The notes under the pieces are model-generated. The model did not search any database. It was not told the origin of the DNA and worked only from the letters and a program-made list of their open reading frames with translations. A stretch of DNA of 64,000 nt, from positions 62,001-126,000 of the forward strand of contig NZ_JASHIM010000009.1 in NCBI RefSeq assembly GCF_030733685.1. The letters run 5' to 3'. Below are positions 26,402 through 35,808 of the stretch, piece after piece; the stretch's first letter is position 1, and each line of letters begins with the position of its first letter. Source of the DNA: Roseovarius sp. MMSF_3281. GTDB taxonomy: Bacteria > Pseudomonadota > Alphaproteobacteria > Rhodobacterales > Rhodobacteraceae. A program made the position numbers and the translations under genes.

Positions 26402-27247
26402 TTGAACGATATATTGTTCAAAAACAAAGTAATAGTAGGGGCCGTGGTGTTGTATCTAAGTCGGTTGCGTGAAGAATTGGTAGAGTCGAGACCCGCACTA
26501 ACGCATCCTTTCACCTTGTTTGTCTGGGGGTGTGCGTCGCTTATTGCTATTCTTGCCGGTCCGTTTGGAACGCATGCCTTGTTGGTATGGCCCGATCGGG
26601 CCCTTTATTGGCTTGGCACGGTGACGGGCGCCATTCTTGTCGGTTTTCTTGTCCATGCCGTGGTGGCGGTATTTGTCGGCCGTCAAAATCCCCTGATCTT
26701 CGATGTCGCCGCGACGCTTTTGATGACATTGGTCTTTGCCCCGATGGTCTGGGCCTTGCGGAGCACGGTCGATATCATGTCAGGCATTCCGCCGGTCCAG
26801 TTTCTCGATGTGTCGGTCAACACCTTCGTGATCGCGGGGCTGGTGTTCGTGACCCGGCGCCATACGGTGGCGACGGGGCATGGTACCTACCTGAGCCCGC
26901 GACAGGAGGTGGCAGCGATGCCCGGACGGCAACCGAGGCTGCAGCGGCGTTTGTCGGAGAAGACCACGGGCACGATCATTCGTTTGTCGAGCCGGGATCA
27001 CCATGTGGATGTTGTGACGACCGAGGCTCAGGAAACCCTGCGGATGCGTCTGAGTGATGCGATTGACGAGATGGAGCCGGTGGAGGGCTATTGCACGCAC
27101 CGGTCCCATTGGGTGGCGCGGGACGCCATTGTCGAGTTGGATAAAGGGCAGCCCGGAAAGGTTTTCTTGGTCCTGGTGAACGGAGACAGGGTGCCGGTAA
27201 GTCGCAAATTTCGTCCAGACCTTGAAGCGGCTGGCATCCTTTACTAG
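26402..27247 (+). CDS. Membrane-anchored LytTR DNA-binding regulator
   Basis: 281 aa, TTG start; the first 20 residues are uncertain. Four hydrophobic helices lie between residues 35 and 150 (FTLFVWGCASLIAILAGPF, WLGTVTGAILVGFLVHAVVA, VAATLLMTLVFAPMVWAL, FVIAGLVFV). The C-terminal 95 residues are a LytTR domain: IIRLSSRDHHVDVVTTEAQE, MRLSDAIDEM, GYCTHRSHWVARDAI. The protein probably binds DNA while embedded in the inner membrane. The signal and targets are unknown. Its end overlaps the convergent pdeM end by 4 bp. Confidence 0.87.
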   Translation: MNDILFKNKVIVGAVVLYLSRLREELVESRPALTHPFTLFVWGCASLIAILAGPFGTHALLVWPDRALYWLGTVTGAILVGFLVHAVVAVFVGRQNPLIFDVAATLLMTLVFAPMVWALRSTVDIMSGIPPVQFLDVSVNTFVIAGLVFVTRRHTVATGHGTYLSPRQEVAAMPGRQPRLQRRLSEKTTGTIIRLSSRDHHVDVVTTEAQETLRMRLSDAIDEMEPVEGYCTHRSHWVARDAIVELDKGQPGKVFLVLVNGDRVPVSRKFRPDLEAAGILY

Positions 27248-27906
27248 CGCGGCATTGGCACCACATGCGGCACCGGGCCGGTAAGGACGGCCAGGGCCTC
27301 GGGGCGCATGAGCGATTGCAGGGCGGTATCGTTGCTGCGCAATCCGCCGGTATAGGTGCCATAGGCCGGCAGGACCACCCGATCACTATCTATCAGGAAG
27401 GCGGGCCTTGTGATCGCGCGGCCACGCGGACGGATGGTGACCTTTGGGTGGTAATGGCCCGAAAGCTCACCGCTGTGGCCGGGTTGCGCGATATGGCGGA
27501 AAGTGAGCGGCGGCAAGGGCAGCTCAAAGAGGTGTGTCCCACCCAGCTCGACCGGGCCGGGATCGTGATTGCCTTCGATCCAGACCCAGCGGCGCCCGGC
27601 CTGCAGGGCCGCGACCCAAAGTTTTTCGGACTCGGAAAGAGCCTGTGCCGCGGCGCTGTCATCGAAGCTGTCGCCAAGGCAGATCACCGTGCTGGCGCGG
27701 GTGGTTTTCAGGTCCACCTCAAGCCGTTCCAGCGTATCGCGGGTTTCATAGGGTGGCAGGGGTGGTTCCCCCAGGCGGGCGCGGCGTTCGGATTTGCCAA
27801 GGTGCAGGTCCGACACGCAAAGAAGCGATTGCGCGGGCCAGAAAAGCGCGCCCGAGCCAAGCGCCACCAACCGCGCGCCTGCCAATGTGAAGTCATGCCC
27901 GTTCAT
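27244..27906 (-). CDS. pdeM: Ligase-associated DNA-repair endonuclease PdeM
   Basis: 220 aa calcineurin-like metallophosphoesterase. Metal-binding motifs are VSDLHLGKSE, CLGDSFDD, WIEGNHDPG and SGHYHPK, in the order D-x-H, GD, GNHD, GHxH. It is encoded with an Lhr-type helicase, whose stop it overlaps (ATGA). That pairing defines the ligase-associated DNA damage response set. The associated ATP-dependent ligase and exonuclease are not in this window. Confidence 0.92.
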   Translation of the reverse strand: MNGHDFTLAGARLVALGSGALFWPAQSLLCVSDLHLGKSERRARLGEPPLPPYETRDTLERLEVDLKTTRASTVICLGDSFDDSAAAQALSESEKLWVAALQAGRRWVWIEGNHDPGPVELGGTHLFELPLPPLTFRHIAQPGHSGELSGHYHPKVTIRPRGRAITRPAFLIDSDRVVLPAYGTYTGGLRSNDTALQSLMRPEALAVLTGPVPHVVPMPR

Positions 27907-30362
27907 GCGCGTGGCTTGCCTTGGGGGGCAGGGGATTGCAAGCTTTCGCCTGTTAGTCCTGCGGTCTCCATCAGGCGCGCGGTTTCTTCGGCCAAGAGCC
28001 GTTCCTGTGCAGCACCCTCGATAGGGGTGCGCCCGGCCTCAAGGAACAATGGCGCGGCGAAAGGGGTGACACGATCAAGGCGGCGAAGGTCAATCCGCCC
28101 GTCGATGCGGGCGAGCATCTGTTCGATGCGGCCAAAGTCGATGAGGCCGCGCATGGCCTCGTGCCGGGTGATGCGCAACAGCAGGTGGTCGGGGTCGTAT
28201 TTGGCCAGCGTGTCGTAGAGGATATCAGAGGAAAACGTCGCTTGCCGCCCGGATTTGCGGGCCTGCGGTGTATTGCGTTGGATCAGCCCGGCGATGGTGG
28301 CCGAGGCGCGAAACGTGCGTTTCATCAAGGCATTCCCGGCCAACCATTGATCAAGCCCGTCGCGCAGTGCGTCGGGGTCAAATAGCGGCCCGGGATCGGT
28401 GAGTGGCTCAAGCCCGCAGATCAGCGTGGCGTAATCGGTTGAGACAAAGCCAAGCGGTGCAAGGCCCAGTTCTTCCATCCGCTTGGTGAGGATGAGGCCA
28501 AGGGTTTGTTGGGCATTGCGGCCTGCAAAGCCATAGACGCAGGTATGTTCGCGCCCCTCATGGGGGAAGGATTCGATCAGCAGGCGGCGATCTTGGGGAA
28601 GCTGCGATAGCTTGTTTTGCAGGGCGATCCAGTCGCGGGTTTGGGTGGGCAACTCGGGCCAGTCGGATTGGTCGAGTATCTGCAGGATGCGCTGGCTAAG
28701 CTGTGTGGAGGTGGCGAACTTGGTGCCCATGAAGGTGGCGATCTTGGGTTGGCGGCCCTTGTCGCGGCTGACCTCGACCACCATTTCGCGCAAGGATTCA
28801 AAGCGCACGACCTGCCCGCCGATGAGGAAGGTATCGCCGGGGGTGAGCGAGGCGGCAAAGCCTTCTTCGATTTCACCCAGGGGTTTGCCGCCGCGGGTGC
28901 GGCGCATGCGCACCTTGAGGGTATCGGTATCCTGAATGGTGCCGATGTTCATGCGGATCAGGCGCGCGCTGCGCGGGTCGCGCAGGTGCCAGAGGCCGTC
29001 GGGCGATTGCTTGAGGCGCTGCCATTGATCATAGGCCCGCAGGGCGTAGCCGCCGGTGGCGCAAAACGCGAGGCAGTCGTCGAAATCCGCGCGGGATAGG
29101 GTGGAGTAGGGGCCGGCGGTGCGCAGCTCGTTGAACAGGGTGTCGGCATCGAACGGCCCGGCGCAGGCGATAATCAGGATATGTTGGCAAAGCACATCCA
29201 ATGGGCCGGGGCCGCGCGTTTCGCCATCCAGATCATGGGCTTGTACCGCTTCAAGCGCGGCTTGGCATTCGATCACCTCGAACCGGTTGGCAGGCACGAG
29301 GAGGGCCTTTGAGGGCGCGTTGTAGCGGTGGTTGGCGCGGCCGATACGCTGGACGAGGCGTTTGACGTTCTTGGGCGCGCCCACTTGGATCACAAGGTCG
29401 ACATCACCCCAGTCGATGCCCAGGTCAAGCGAGCCGGTGCAGACGATGGCGCGCAGCTCACCACGGGTCATGGCGGCCTCAACCCTTTCGCGCTGACCGC
29501 GATCCAGTGAGCCGTGGTGGATACCGATGGGCAGCCCCTCGTCATTGGCAAGCCACAGATTATGAAAGAAAATTTCCGCCTGCGCGCGTGTGTTGTGAAA
29601 GATCAGCGTGGTCTTGTGGCGCTTGACCTCGTTCAAAACCGCGGGGATTGAATAGGCCGCCCCACCCCCGGCCCATGGCGGTGTGGCATCGGAAATATCG
29701 AGCATCGATATATCCGGATCAGGCCCGGGATCGGCGGTGAGAATATGGCAGGGATCAGGGTGGCGGGCCAGAAACTTGGCGATGGCTGTAGGGTCTTCCA
29801 CGGTTGCCGAGAGGCCCACGCGCCGCAGGTCGGGGCAAAGCGCCTGTAACCGCGAGAGGGCAAGCATCAATTGATCGCCGCGTTTGGACTCGGCCAGTGC
29901 ATGGATTTCATCAATGACCACCCGCTGAAGGCCCGCGAACGTGCGCGGTGCATCCTCGTAAGATGTTAATAATGCAAGGCTTTCCGGGGTAGTAAGCAGA
30001 ATGTCGGGGGGCGCCGCGCGCTGTCGTCGCTTGCGGCTGGCGGGGGTGTCGCCGGTGCGGTCTTCGACCCGGATCGGCAAGTCCATCTCGGAAATCGGGG
30101 TCATCAGGTTGCGTTTTATATCCGCCGCGAGCGCCTTTAGCGGCGAAATATAGAGGGTATGAATGGTGTCGGTATCACGCCGGTGTTCCGACAGTTCCAC
30201 GAGCGTTGGCAGGAACCCGGCCAATGTCTTGCCGCCGCCTGTCGGCGCGATGAGAAGCGTTGCGGGATCGGCGGCGTGGTCCAGCATCTCTTGCTGGTGC
30301 GGGTGAATGGACCAGCCACGATCGGAAAACCAGTGCTGAAATTTATCCGGAAGCCTGCGCAT
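27903..30362 (-). CDS. Ligase-associated DEXH-box helicase (Lhr-like)
   Basis: 819 aa superfamily 2 helicase. The N-terminal core has LLIAPTGGGKTLAGFLPTL (Walker A), VVIDEIHALAESKRGDQL (DEIH) and GLSATVEDP (motif III). The second RecA fold has FHNTRAQAEIFFHNLW, CTGSLDLGIDWGDVDLVIQ and QRIGRANHR (motif VI). The C-terminal 350 residues form the Lhr winged-helix/beta-barrel extension. It acts in DNA repair and is cotranscribed with pdeM. Confidence 0.94.
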   Translation of the reverse strand: MRRLPDKFQHWFSDRGWSIHPHQQEMLDHAADPATLLIAPTGGGKTLAGFLPTLVELSEHRRDTDTIHTLYISPLKALAADIKRNLMTPISEMDLPIRVEDRTGDTPASRKRRQRAAPPDILLTTPESLALLTSYEDAPRTFAGLQRVVIDEIHALAESKRGDQLMLALSRLQALCPDLRRVGLSATVEDPTAIAKFLARHPDPCHILTADPGPDPDISMLDISDATPPWAGGGAAYSIPAVLNEVKRHKTTLIFHNTRAQAEIFFHNLWLANDEGLPIGIHHGSLDRGQRERVEAAMTRGELRAIVCTGSLDLGIDWGDVDLVIQVGAPKNVKRLVQRIGRANHRYNAPSKALLVPANRFEVIECQAALEAVQAHDLDGETRGPGPLDVLCQHILIIACAGPFDADTLFNELRTAGPYSTLSRADFDDCLAFCATGGYALRAYDQWQRLKQSPDGLWHLRDPRSARLIRMNIGTIQDTDTLKVRMRRTRGGKPLGEIEEGFAASLTPGDTFLIGGQVVRFESLREMVVEVSRDKGRQPKIATFMGTKFATSTQLSQRILQILDQSDWPELPTQTRDWIALQNKLSQLPQDRRLLIESFPHEGREHTCVYGFAGRNAQQTLGLILTKRMEELGLAPLGFVSTDYATLICGLEPLTDPGPLFDPDALRDGLDQWLAGNALMKRTFRASATIAGLIQRNTPQARKSGRQATFSSDILYDTLAKYDPDHLLLRITRHEAMRGLIDFGRIEQMLARIDGRIDLRRLDRVTPFAAPLFLEAGRTPIEGAAQERLLAEETARLMETAGLTGESLQSPAPQGKPRA

Positions 30363-30401
30363 GTCTTAGAGGTAGGGGAATGCGCAATACCGGACCAGCC
30401 G

Positions 30402-31715
30402 TTATTTCACGATTGTCTCGTCCTTGACGAACATATTGGCCCAGGCCCGATCAATCAGTTCCGGGGTCATCTGATAGGGGATGCCTTCGAAATCGCAGAC
30501 CGCGATCATCTGGTCGATCAGGAAGTTCGGCTGATAGTTAGCATAGATGTTCTGGATCGTGGGGTATTTCACCTTGAGCAGATGCACCAAGGCGGCCTCG
30601 TCCAATGCCATGCCCTTTTTCTTGGCGACCATGGCGAAGATCTTGAGGAAATCCTGTTGGCTCGGGCCGTCGATCTTGATCTTGAAGAAGATCCGGCGCA
30701 GGGCGGCCTGGTCGAAGATTTCGTTGGGGTGGAAGTTGGTCGAAAAGATGACCAGCGTGTCGAAGGGGACTTCGAATTTCTCACCCGATTGCAGGGCAAG
30801 GATGTCCTTGTTTTCTTCCAGCGGGACGATCCAGCGGTTGACGAGGGACTGTGGCGGCTCGGCCTGTCGGCCAAGGTCGTCAACGATGAAAATGCCGCCG
30901 GTGGCCTTGAGTTGTAGCGGTGCCTGATAGGTCCGGGCCGTGGGGTTATAGACCAGATCGAGCATATCGAGCGTCAGTTCCCCCCCGGTGATCACCGTGG
31001 GCCTTTCGCAGCGCACGTAACGGTTATCGAAGGTGCGTTTGCGGCGCAGCGAGTTGGGGTCGTCCACTTCGACCTCGGCCTTTGAATGCACGATGGGGTC
31101 ATAGACGGTGATCACGGTGCCGGAATACTCGATGGCGCGGGGAACATAGATCTTGTCGCCCATGGCGTCGCGGATACCGTTGGAGATACTGGATTTCCCG
31201 TTGCCCGGTGGGCCGTACATCAGGATCGACCGCCCCGAGGATACCGCCGGGCCAAGGTTGCTGAGCAGGTTCTCGGGCAGTACGAGGTGCCCCATGGAGC
31301 CGGTCAGATCATCGCGTGTGACCTGAATATCGCGGATTGATTGGCGTTTGATCTGTTCGCGATAGACCGACAGTGGAACGGGCATCGCGCCGAAATATTC
31401 CGATTGGGCGAGCGCGTCGAGCGTGCGGTTCTTGCCCGCGTCGGTCAGCTCATAGCCCATTTCACCGCCTGAATTGTTGGCGTTGAGCGTGCCGGTGGCC
31501 TGTACCAGTGTTTGCTTGCGGGCCATGTCGATGAGTTCTTGCGTGACCGCACGGGGCAGGCAAACTGCCTCGGCAAGTTCCGGAACCTCGGTCAGGTTCT
31601 TGCGGAACATGGTTTTCAAAAGGATATCCCGCATCATCACGATGGGAAGTTGCATGTCTTCAAGCCGGGCGGGCGGCGGCGGCGGCTGTACGCCTTGGGT
31701 GACTTGCATATTCAT
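30402..31715 (-). CDS. AAA ATPase at the end of the tad locus
   Basis: 437 aa from the ATG at 31715; ATGs at 31745 and 31769 are less likely. The N-terminal 115 residues are helical and winged-helix-like (ELAEAVCLPRAVTQELIDMA). Walker A is MYGPPGNGKSS, Walker B is GGIFIVDDLGR, and a sensor-1 stretch reads LVIFSTNFHPNEIFDQAALRR. It resembles MoxR/AAA proteins of unknown target. It lies after the prepilin peptidase in the same direction, so a role in Flp pilus production is possible but unproven. Confidence 0.85.
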   Translation of the reverse strand: MNMQVTQGVQPPPPPARLEDMQLPIVMMRDILLKTMFRKNLTEVPELAEAVCLPRAVTQELIDMARKQTLVQATGTLNANNSGGEMGYELTDAGKNRTLDALAQSEYFGAMPVPLSVYREQIKRQSIRDIQVTRDDLTGSMGHLVLPENLLSNLGPAVSSGRSILMYGPPGNGKSSISNGIRDAMGDKIYVPRAIEYSGTVITVYDPIVHSKAEVEVDDPNSLRRKRTFDNRYVRCERPTVITGGELTLDMLDLVYNPTARTYQAPLQLKATGGIFIVDDLGRQAEPPQSLVNRWIVPLEENKDILALQSGEKFEVPFDTLVIFSTNFHPNEIFDQAALRRIFFKIKIDGPSQQDFLKIFAMVAKKKGMALDEAALVHLLKVKYPTIQNIYANYQPNFLIDQMIAVCDFEGIPYQMTPELIDRAWANMFVKDETIVK

Positions 31716-31836
31716 TCGATGGGCCTGTTTCCTGTCGTGTGTCATGCGCCGGAGGGGCCGACGCACCAAGGAAGATGCAGGAAAACTTTGGAAAAAATGT
31801 GGTCACCGCCGGGCTTTGGCGGGGCATCGGTGTGCG

Positions 31837-32370
31837 TTACTGGCCAAGCACGGCGCCCATCACCAGATAGCTGGAAAGCGCAAGGCCCAGGCCGGTGCCC
31901 ATGGGAATGGTGAATTTTTGGCCCTTGCCCACGGACTCGGTTTTACTGGGGTCTTTGCCTTGCCAACTGGCCCAATCGGGCGCGAGGTTCTTGATCGGCG
32001 TGTGATAGGAAATCAGCACCGCAAGGCTGGCCCCGATCATCGAGGCGATCAGCAGGAATATGACCAGTCCGATATCGCCGGGATGCACGAAAAGCGCGGC
32101 GACGGCCATGAATTTCACATCCCCGCCGCCCATCTGGCGGGCCATCCACATGAGAAAGCCATAGGCGAAGGCGATGGCATAGCCGGCAAAGCGCCATAGG
32201 AAATCGGTAAAGGGCAGTGTGACGAGACCGATGGCCACGAAGACAGCAAAAAGCGCCCAGACCGTCAGGTTCGAGATGCGCTTGTGCTTGAGATCCACAT
32301 AGAAGGTGAAAATACAGATCGGCACGCAAAACAGCGCGAAAAGCGTGGCCTGAGAGGCATCAATCTGCAT
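31837..32370 (-). CDS. cpaA: Prepilin peptidase CpaA/TadV
   Basis: 177 aa A24 aspartic protease. The first catalytic Asp is in YVDLKHKRISN and the second in the GGGDVKFMA motif (GxGD type). Hydrophobic segments give six membrane helices. It cleaves the Flp prepilin leader. It is in the downstream half of the tad locus. Confidence 0.93.
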   Translation of the reverse strand: MQIDASQATLFALFCVPICIFTFYVDLKHKRISNLTVWALFAVFVAIGLVTLPFTDFLWRFAGYAIAFAYGFLMWMARQMGGGDVKFMAVAALFVHPGDIGLVIFLLIASMIGASLAVLISYHTPIKNLAPDWASWQGKDPSKTESVGKGQKFTIPMGTGLGLALSSYLVMGAVLGQ

Positions 32371-32394
32371 GACCCTTATCCTTCGCCCGCGAAG

Positions 32395-33240
32395 TTACCC
32401 TTCGAGCGCCCGAAGCGAGCGTACGGCCTCTTCGAAGTGCTGCGGGTGTGTATCAATCGCGTCGCGCAGGAGGCCTTTGCCTATGCCGGTGTCCCCCTGT
32501 TTGACGGCCGAAAGCGCAAGCGTGTAGAGCAGTTGCGCGCGTTCCTCTTGCGACGTGGGCATCACGGGAAGCGAGTATTTCTTCTGGGCCCCGCGCGCGA
32601 GAACGAGGTTGTTCTTGGCGGTAAAGAGGCTTTCATCCTGACGGATGGCATCGGAGAACAGGCGTTCGGCGGCGGCGAAATCACCGCGGGTGAGTTTCGA
32701 ATAGCCCCAATTGTTCATCACCCCCGCCGGTCGCGTGGTAAGGCCCACGGCCGTTTCATAGAAACTATCGGCCTTTTTCCATTCCTGGTTGCTGTCGGCG
32801 ATCATCGCCTCAAGCCGGTAACGCTTGAAGGTTTCAAACGTGGGCGGAATGCCATCAAGGACGGTATCGGCGCGTTCCCATTCATTGTTGCGGATCAGGG
32901 CATCGGCGAAATCGACGCTGTCGTCGTCGGTTGCATCCTTATGTTCGGTCACGCGTTTCCATGCCGGGACGGCCTCGGTAAAGCGTTTGGCGCGGACGAG
33001 GGATTTTGCAAGGCCACGCTGTAGGTCGATGCGATTGGGCTGTTCGCCGACGGCGCGCTGGAAGTAGGCCACTGCTTCGTTGGGGTCTGCCACCGTCAAC
33101 ATCACATCGTTGAGGTTGGTTTCGTCAACGACATTCACGCCCTGAAAGGCACGATCCACGTCTTGCCCGCTGGGTTCAGAGCACGCCGAAAGGGAGAACG
33201 CGCCTGCAACGCATACAGAAAGAAGAATAGGGTGGCGCAT
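32395..33240 (-). CDS. TPR lipoprotein of the tad locus
   Basis: 281 aa. Lipoprotein signal FSLSAC puts the lipidated Cys at residue 20. TPR-like helices cover most of the mature protein (EAVAYFQRAVGEQPNRIDLQRG, NWGYSKLTRGDFAAAERLF). It is probably an outer-membrane assembly partner such as TadD/TadG-associated TPR proteins. It lies directly downstream of the smaller TPR lipoprotein. Confidence 0.85.
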   Translation of the reverse strand: MRHPILLSVCVAGAFSLSACSEPSGQDVDRAFQGVNVVDETNLNDVMLTVADPNEAVAYFQRAVGEQPNRIDLQRGLAKSLVRAKRFTEAVPAWKRVTEHKDATDDDSVDFADALIRNNEWERADTVLDGIPPTFETFKRYRLEAMIADSNQEWKKADSFYETAVGLTTRPAGVMNNWGYSKLTRGDFAAAERLFSDAIRQDESLFTAKNNLVLARGAQKKYSLPVMPTSQEERAQLLYTLALSAVKQGDTGIGKGLLRDAIDTHPQHFEEAVRSLRALEG

Positions 33241-33270
33241 CTTTGCGTCCTTTTACTGCCTTCGCCTCGA

Positions 33271-33828
33271 TCATGGTATCTTGCGTATCAAGTAGTCACT
33301 GCTGCCACGCCGTACCAATTTGTAGTCTTGTTCGTTTTCAGTACCATAATCGGAATTATCCGATTTTGCGAGTGCTAACCGCAAATTGTCGCGAATTGAG
33401 TCACTTTGGCCATTGTCTATGGCATATGCGCGACGGAAAACCTGTGCCGCTTCGGCGGTTTTGCCGCGTTCCATGAGCACTACGCCGAGGTTGTTCCAGA
33501 CTTCCGGCACGTCTTCGTCTTTCTCGATCGCGTCGCGCAGAAGGCGTTCGGCGGTGCCAAGACGCCCTAAACCAAGATTGGCGCTTCCGATACCGGCGAT
33601 GACCTCGGCGGTCATGCCTTGGGTGACAGCGGCCCGCGAATAGGCATCAATCGCCAGTTCATATTCGCCCGCATCCATAAGGCGGTGCCCGACGACCATG
33701 CCGTCGACCGCATCGCCGTTCTGGGCCACGCCCGGGGCATAGGGATTGTCACGCGACACACCATCGCCCTGGCCGGTGCACCCGGTCAGGGCGAGTGTCA
33801 GGAACAAGATGCTGCTTGTGCGTATCAT
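33271..33828 (-). CDS. tadD: TadD-like TPR lipoprotein
   Basis: 185 aa lipoprotein, with LALTGC giving Cys17. Three or so TPR units follow (GEYELAIDAYSRAAVTQGMTAE, GRLGTAERLLRDAIEKDEDV, GKTAEAAQVFRRAYAIDNG). TadD helps assemble the secretin. It follows tadC with a 13-bp gap. Confidence 0.88.
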   Translation of the reverse strand: MIRTSSILFLTLALTGCTGQGDGVSRDNPYAPGVAQNGDAVDGMVVGHRLMDAGEYELAIDAYSRAAVTQGMTAEVIAGIGSANLGLGRLGTAERLLRDAIEKDEDVPEVWNNLGVVLMERGKTAEAAQVFRRAYAIDNGQSDSIRDNLRLALAKSDNSDYGTENEQDYKLVRRGSSDYLIRKIP

Positions 33829-33841
33829 CGCACCCTTGGTT

Positions 33842-34822
33842 TTATTGGGCCGCCATCGCGAAGAGATCCATGATACCCAGAACCGATGGCCCCACGAGAA
33901 TGATCAGTAGTGGGGGCACTGTAAGCATCATGGTGGCCAATGTCATCTTGGTTGGCAGTTTGTTGGCTTTTTCTTCTGCGCGCATGACCCGTTTGTCACG
34001 CATTTCGGCGGCGTAGACGCGCAGGGCCTCGGCGACCGAGGTGCCGAATGTCTGCGACTGGATCAAAACCGTTACGAAGCTGGAGATATCCTGTACCCCG
34101 CAACGCTCGGACATTTCGTGCAGAACCGAAGGCTTGTCGCGGCCCGCCTTGATCTGGTGTGCGACGATTTCATATTCTTCGGAGAGCGCGGGAAAGGACA
34201 CACGAATTTCGCGTGCCACCCGGATGATTGCCTGGTCCATGGATTGGCCGGCTTCCACGCAGGTCAGCATCATATCAAGGCTGTCGGGGAAACCGTCGGT
34301 GATTTCTTCCTGGCGTTTCTGCTTGCGCTTGGTGACCCAGTATTTGGGCAGCATGTAGCCCACGCCGCCCGGCGCAAGGATATAGAGCAGGGTTTGCTGT
34401 GTCGTGGTTTCATCGCCGGAAACGAAGATGATGAAATAAAGCACGCCCAGAACCAGCAGGCCCAAGGCCAGGGTCAGCTGTGCAAAGTGGAAATACCGCA
34501 CCGCATCGCGGTCGCGATAGCCTGCCTGCATGAGCGTCAGGCGCATCTGTGAAAGCTGTTTTGCATCCTGCGGTTCGAGGAAGTTGGCGTATTTGTCCAG
34601 CTTCTCGTTGCGGGTGCCTGAGCGCAGCTTTTTCTTGGGTTGATCGACTTTCTCGTCGCGCGCGCTTTTCTTGAGTTTTTCAAGCGGGTCCTGCGATTCC
34701 TTGATCAACAAGGGGATCGTGACCAGAACCAGGACAACACCGAGCGTGCCAACCACGATGAGCGGGCCAAAGGGCCCAAGCACATCGGTCATGAGTTGTT
34801 GGATGTTGGTGAGGAATTGCAT
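33842..34822 (-). CDS. tadC: Flp pilus inner-membrane platform protein TadC
   Basis: 326 aa type II secretion F-domain protein. Membrane helices lie near residues 15-35, 115-150 and 300-320. The cytoplasmic T2SF region contains GFPDSLDMMLTCVEAGQSMDQAI and SFVTVLIQSQTFGTSVAEAL. It forms the platform with TadB. It is 12 bp downstream of tadB. Confidence 0.95.
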   Translation of the reverse strand: MQFLTNIQQLMTDVLGPFGPLIVVGTLGVVLVLVTIPLLIKESQDPLEKLKKSARDEKVDQPKKKLRSGTRNEKLDKYANFLEPQDAKQLSQMRLTLMQAGYRDRDAVRYFHFAQLTLALGLLVLGVLYFIIFVSGDETTTQQTLLYILAPGGVGYMLPKYWVTKRKQKRQEEITDGFPDSLDMMLTCVEAGQSMDQAIIRVAREIRVSFPALSEEYEIVAHQIKAGRDKPSVLHEMSERCGVQDISSFVTVLIQSQTFGTSVAEALRVYAAEMRDKRVMRAEEKANKLPTKMTLATMMLTVPPLLIILVGPSVLGIMDLFAMAAQ

Positions 34823-34834
34823 GGCGATATCCTT

Positions 34835-35803
34835 TTACACCTTGATGTTCACAAGCGCGCGCATGACGAGCAGGTTCACGGTCAGGAAAATGCCCACGAC
34901 GATACAAGCCGGGATGAAGAAAGGATGCTCCATCGCGTCGTCGTAGTAATTTGGGTCAAGAATATTGATGCCAACGAGGGCCAGCAGAGGGAACCCCGAG
35001 AGGAACTTGCCTGACCACTGGGCCTCGGCGGTGATGGCCTTCACCCGGCGGAACAGGCGGAAGCGCGAGCGGATCACCTTGGCCAGACCATCGAGGATCT
35101 CGGCAAGGTTGCCACCGGATTGTTGTTGGATGGTCACGGCCACTGCCAGAAAGCGCAAATCCTGCATGTCCAGACGTTCGGCCATATCCTTGAGGGCCTC
35201 GCCCATGTCACGGCCATAGGCGGCTTCGTCCGCGATCATGCCGAATTCGGAGGCCAATGGATCGGCCACTTCGGTGGCGACAATGCCAAGCGCAGAGGAG
35301 AACGGATGCCCCACCCGCAGGCTGCGCACCATGAGTTCGATTGCATCGGGTAGTTGTTCTTCGAACATGCTCATGCGTTTCTTGGCCTTCATGTTGATCC
35401 AAGTGAAGACCCCGCCCACGCCGATGGCAACCGAGATAACGGCCCGAACCGCCGCGCCTGTCGCGGTGCCGACAGTCAGGCCGATGAAGGCCAGAACGCT
35501 GACGGCGATCATGATCATGATCAACTGCTTGGGCGTAAAGGCGATGGCCGCCTTTTGCGCCTTGTCCGCAAGGATCGCGTAAAGCGGAACGCGACGCGCC
35601 TTGAGGTGCTGTTGCATCTCCTTGCGGAGTTTCTCCATCACCTCTTCGCGGTTGCCGCCCTTGTCGAGCATTTCAAGGCGGCGGTTCACCCGGTTGTTGA
35701 GGCTGATCGAACGACCGAAGACGGTAAGGTAAAGGCCCTCGACGAGAACCAGAACCCCGACGAAGATCAGACCGTAAATAATCGGTTCTGCGCTGATGCT
35801 CAT
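34835..35803 (-). CDS. tadB: Flp pilus inner-membrane platform protein TadB
   Basis: 322 aa T2SF protein with membrane segments at the N-terminus, middle and C-terminus. LPDAIELMVRSLRVGHPFSSAL and AVAVTIQQQSGGNLAEILDGLA are the platform motifs. It pairs with TadC above the TadA ATPase. It starts 5 bp after the cpaF stop. Confidence 0.95.
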   Translation of the reverse strand: MSISAEPIIYGLIFVGVLVLVEGLYLTVFGRSISLNNRVNRRLEMLDKGGNREEVMEKLRKEMQQHLKARRVPLYAILADKAQKAAIAFTPKQLIMIMIAVSVLAFIGLTVGTATGAAVRAVISVAIGVGGVFTWINMKAKKRMSMFEEQLPDAIELMVRSLRVGHPFSSALGIVATEVADPLASEFGMIADEAAYGRDMGEALKDMAERLDMQDLRFLAVAVTIQQQSGGNLAEILDGLAKVIRSRFRLFRRVKAITAEAQWSGKFLSGFPLLALVGINILDPNYYDDAMEHPFFIPACIVVGIFLTVNLLVMRALVNIKV

Positions 35804-35808
35804 GAATT

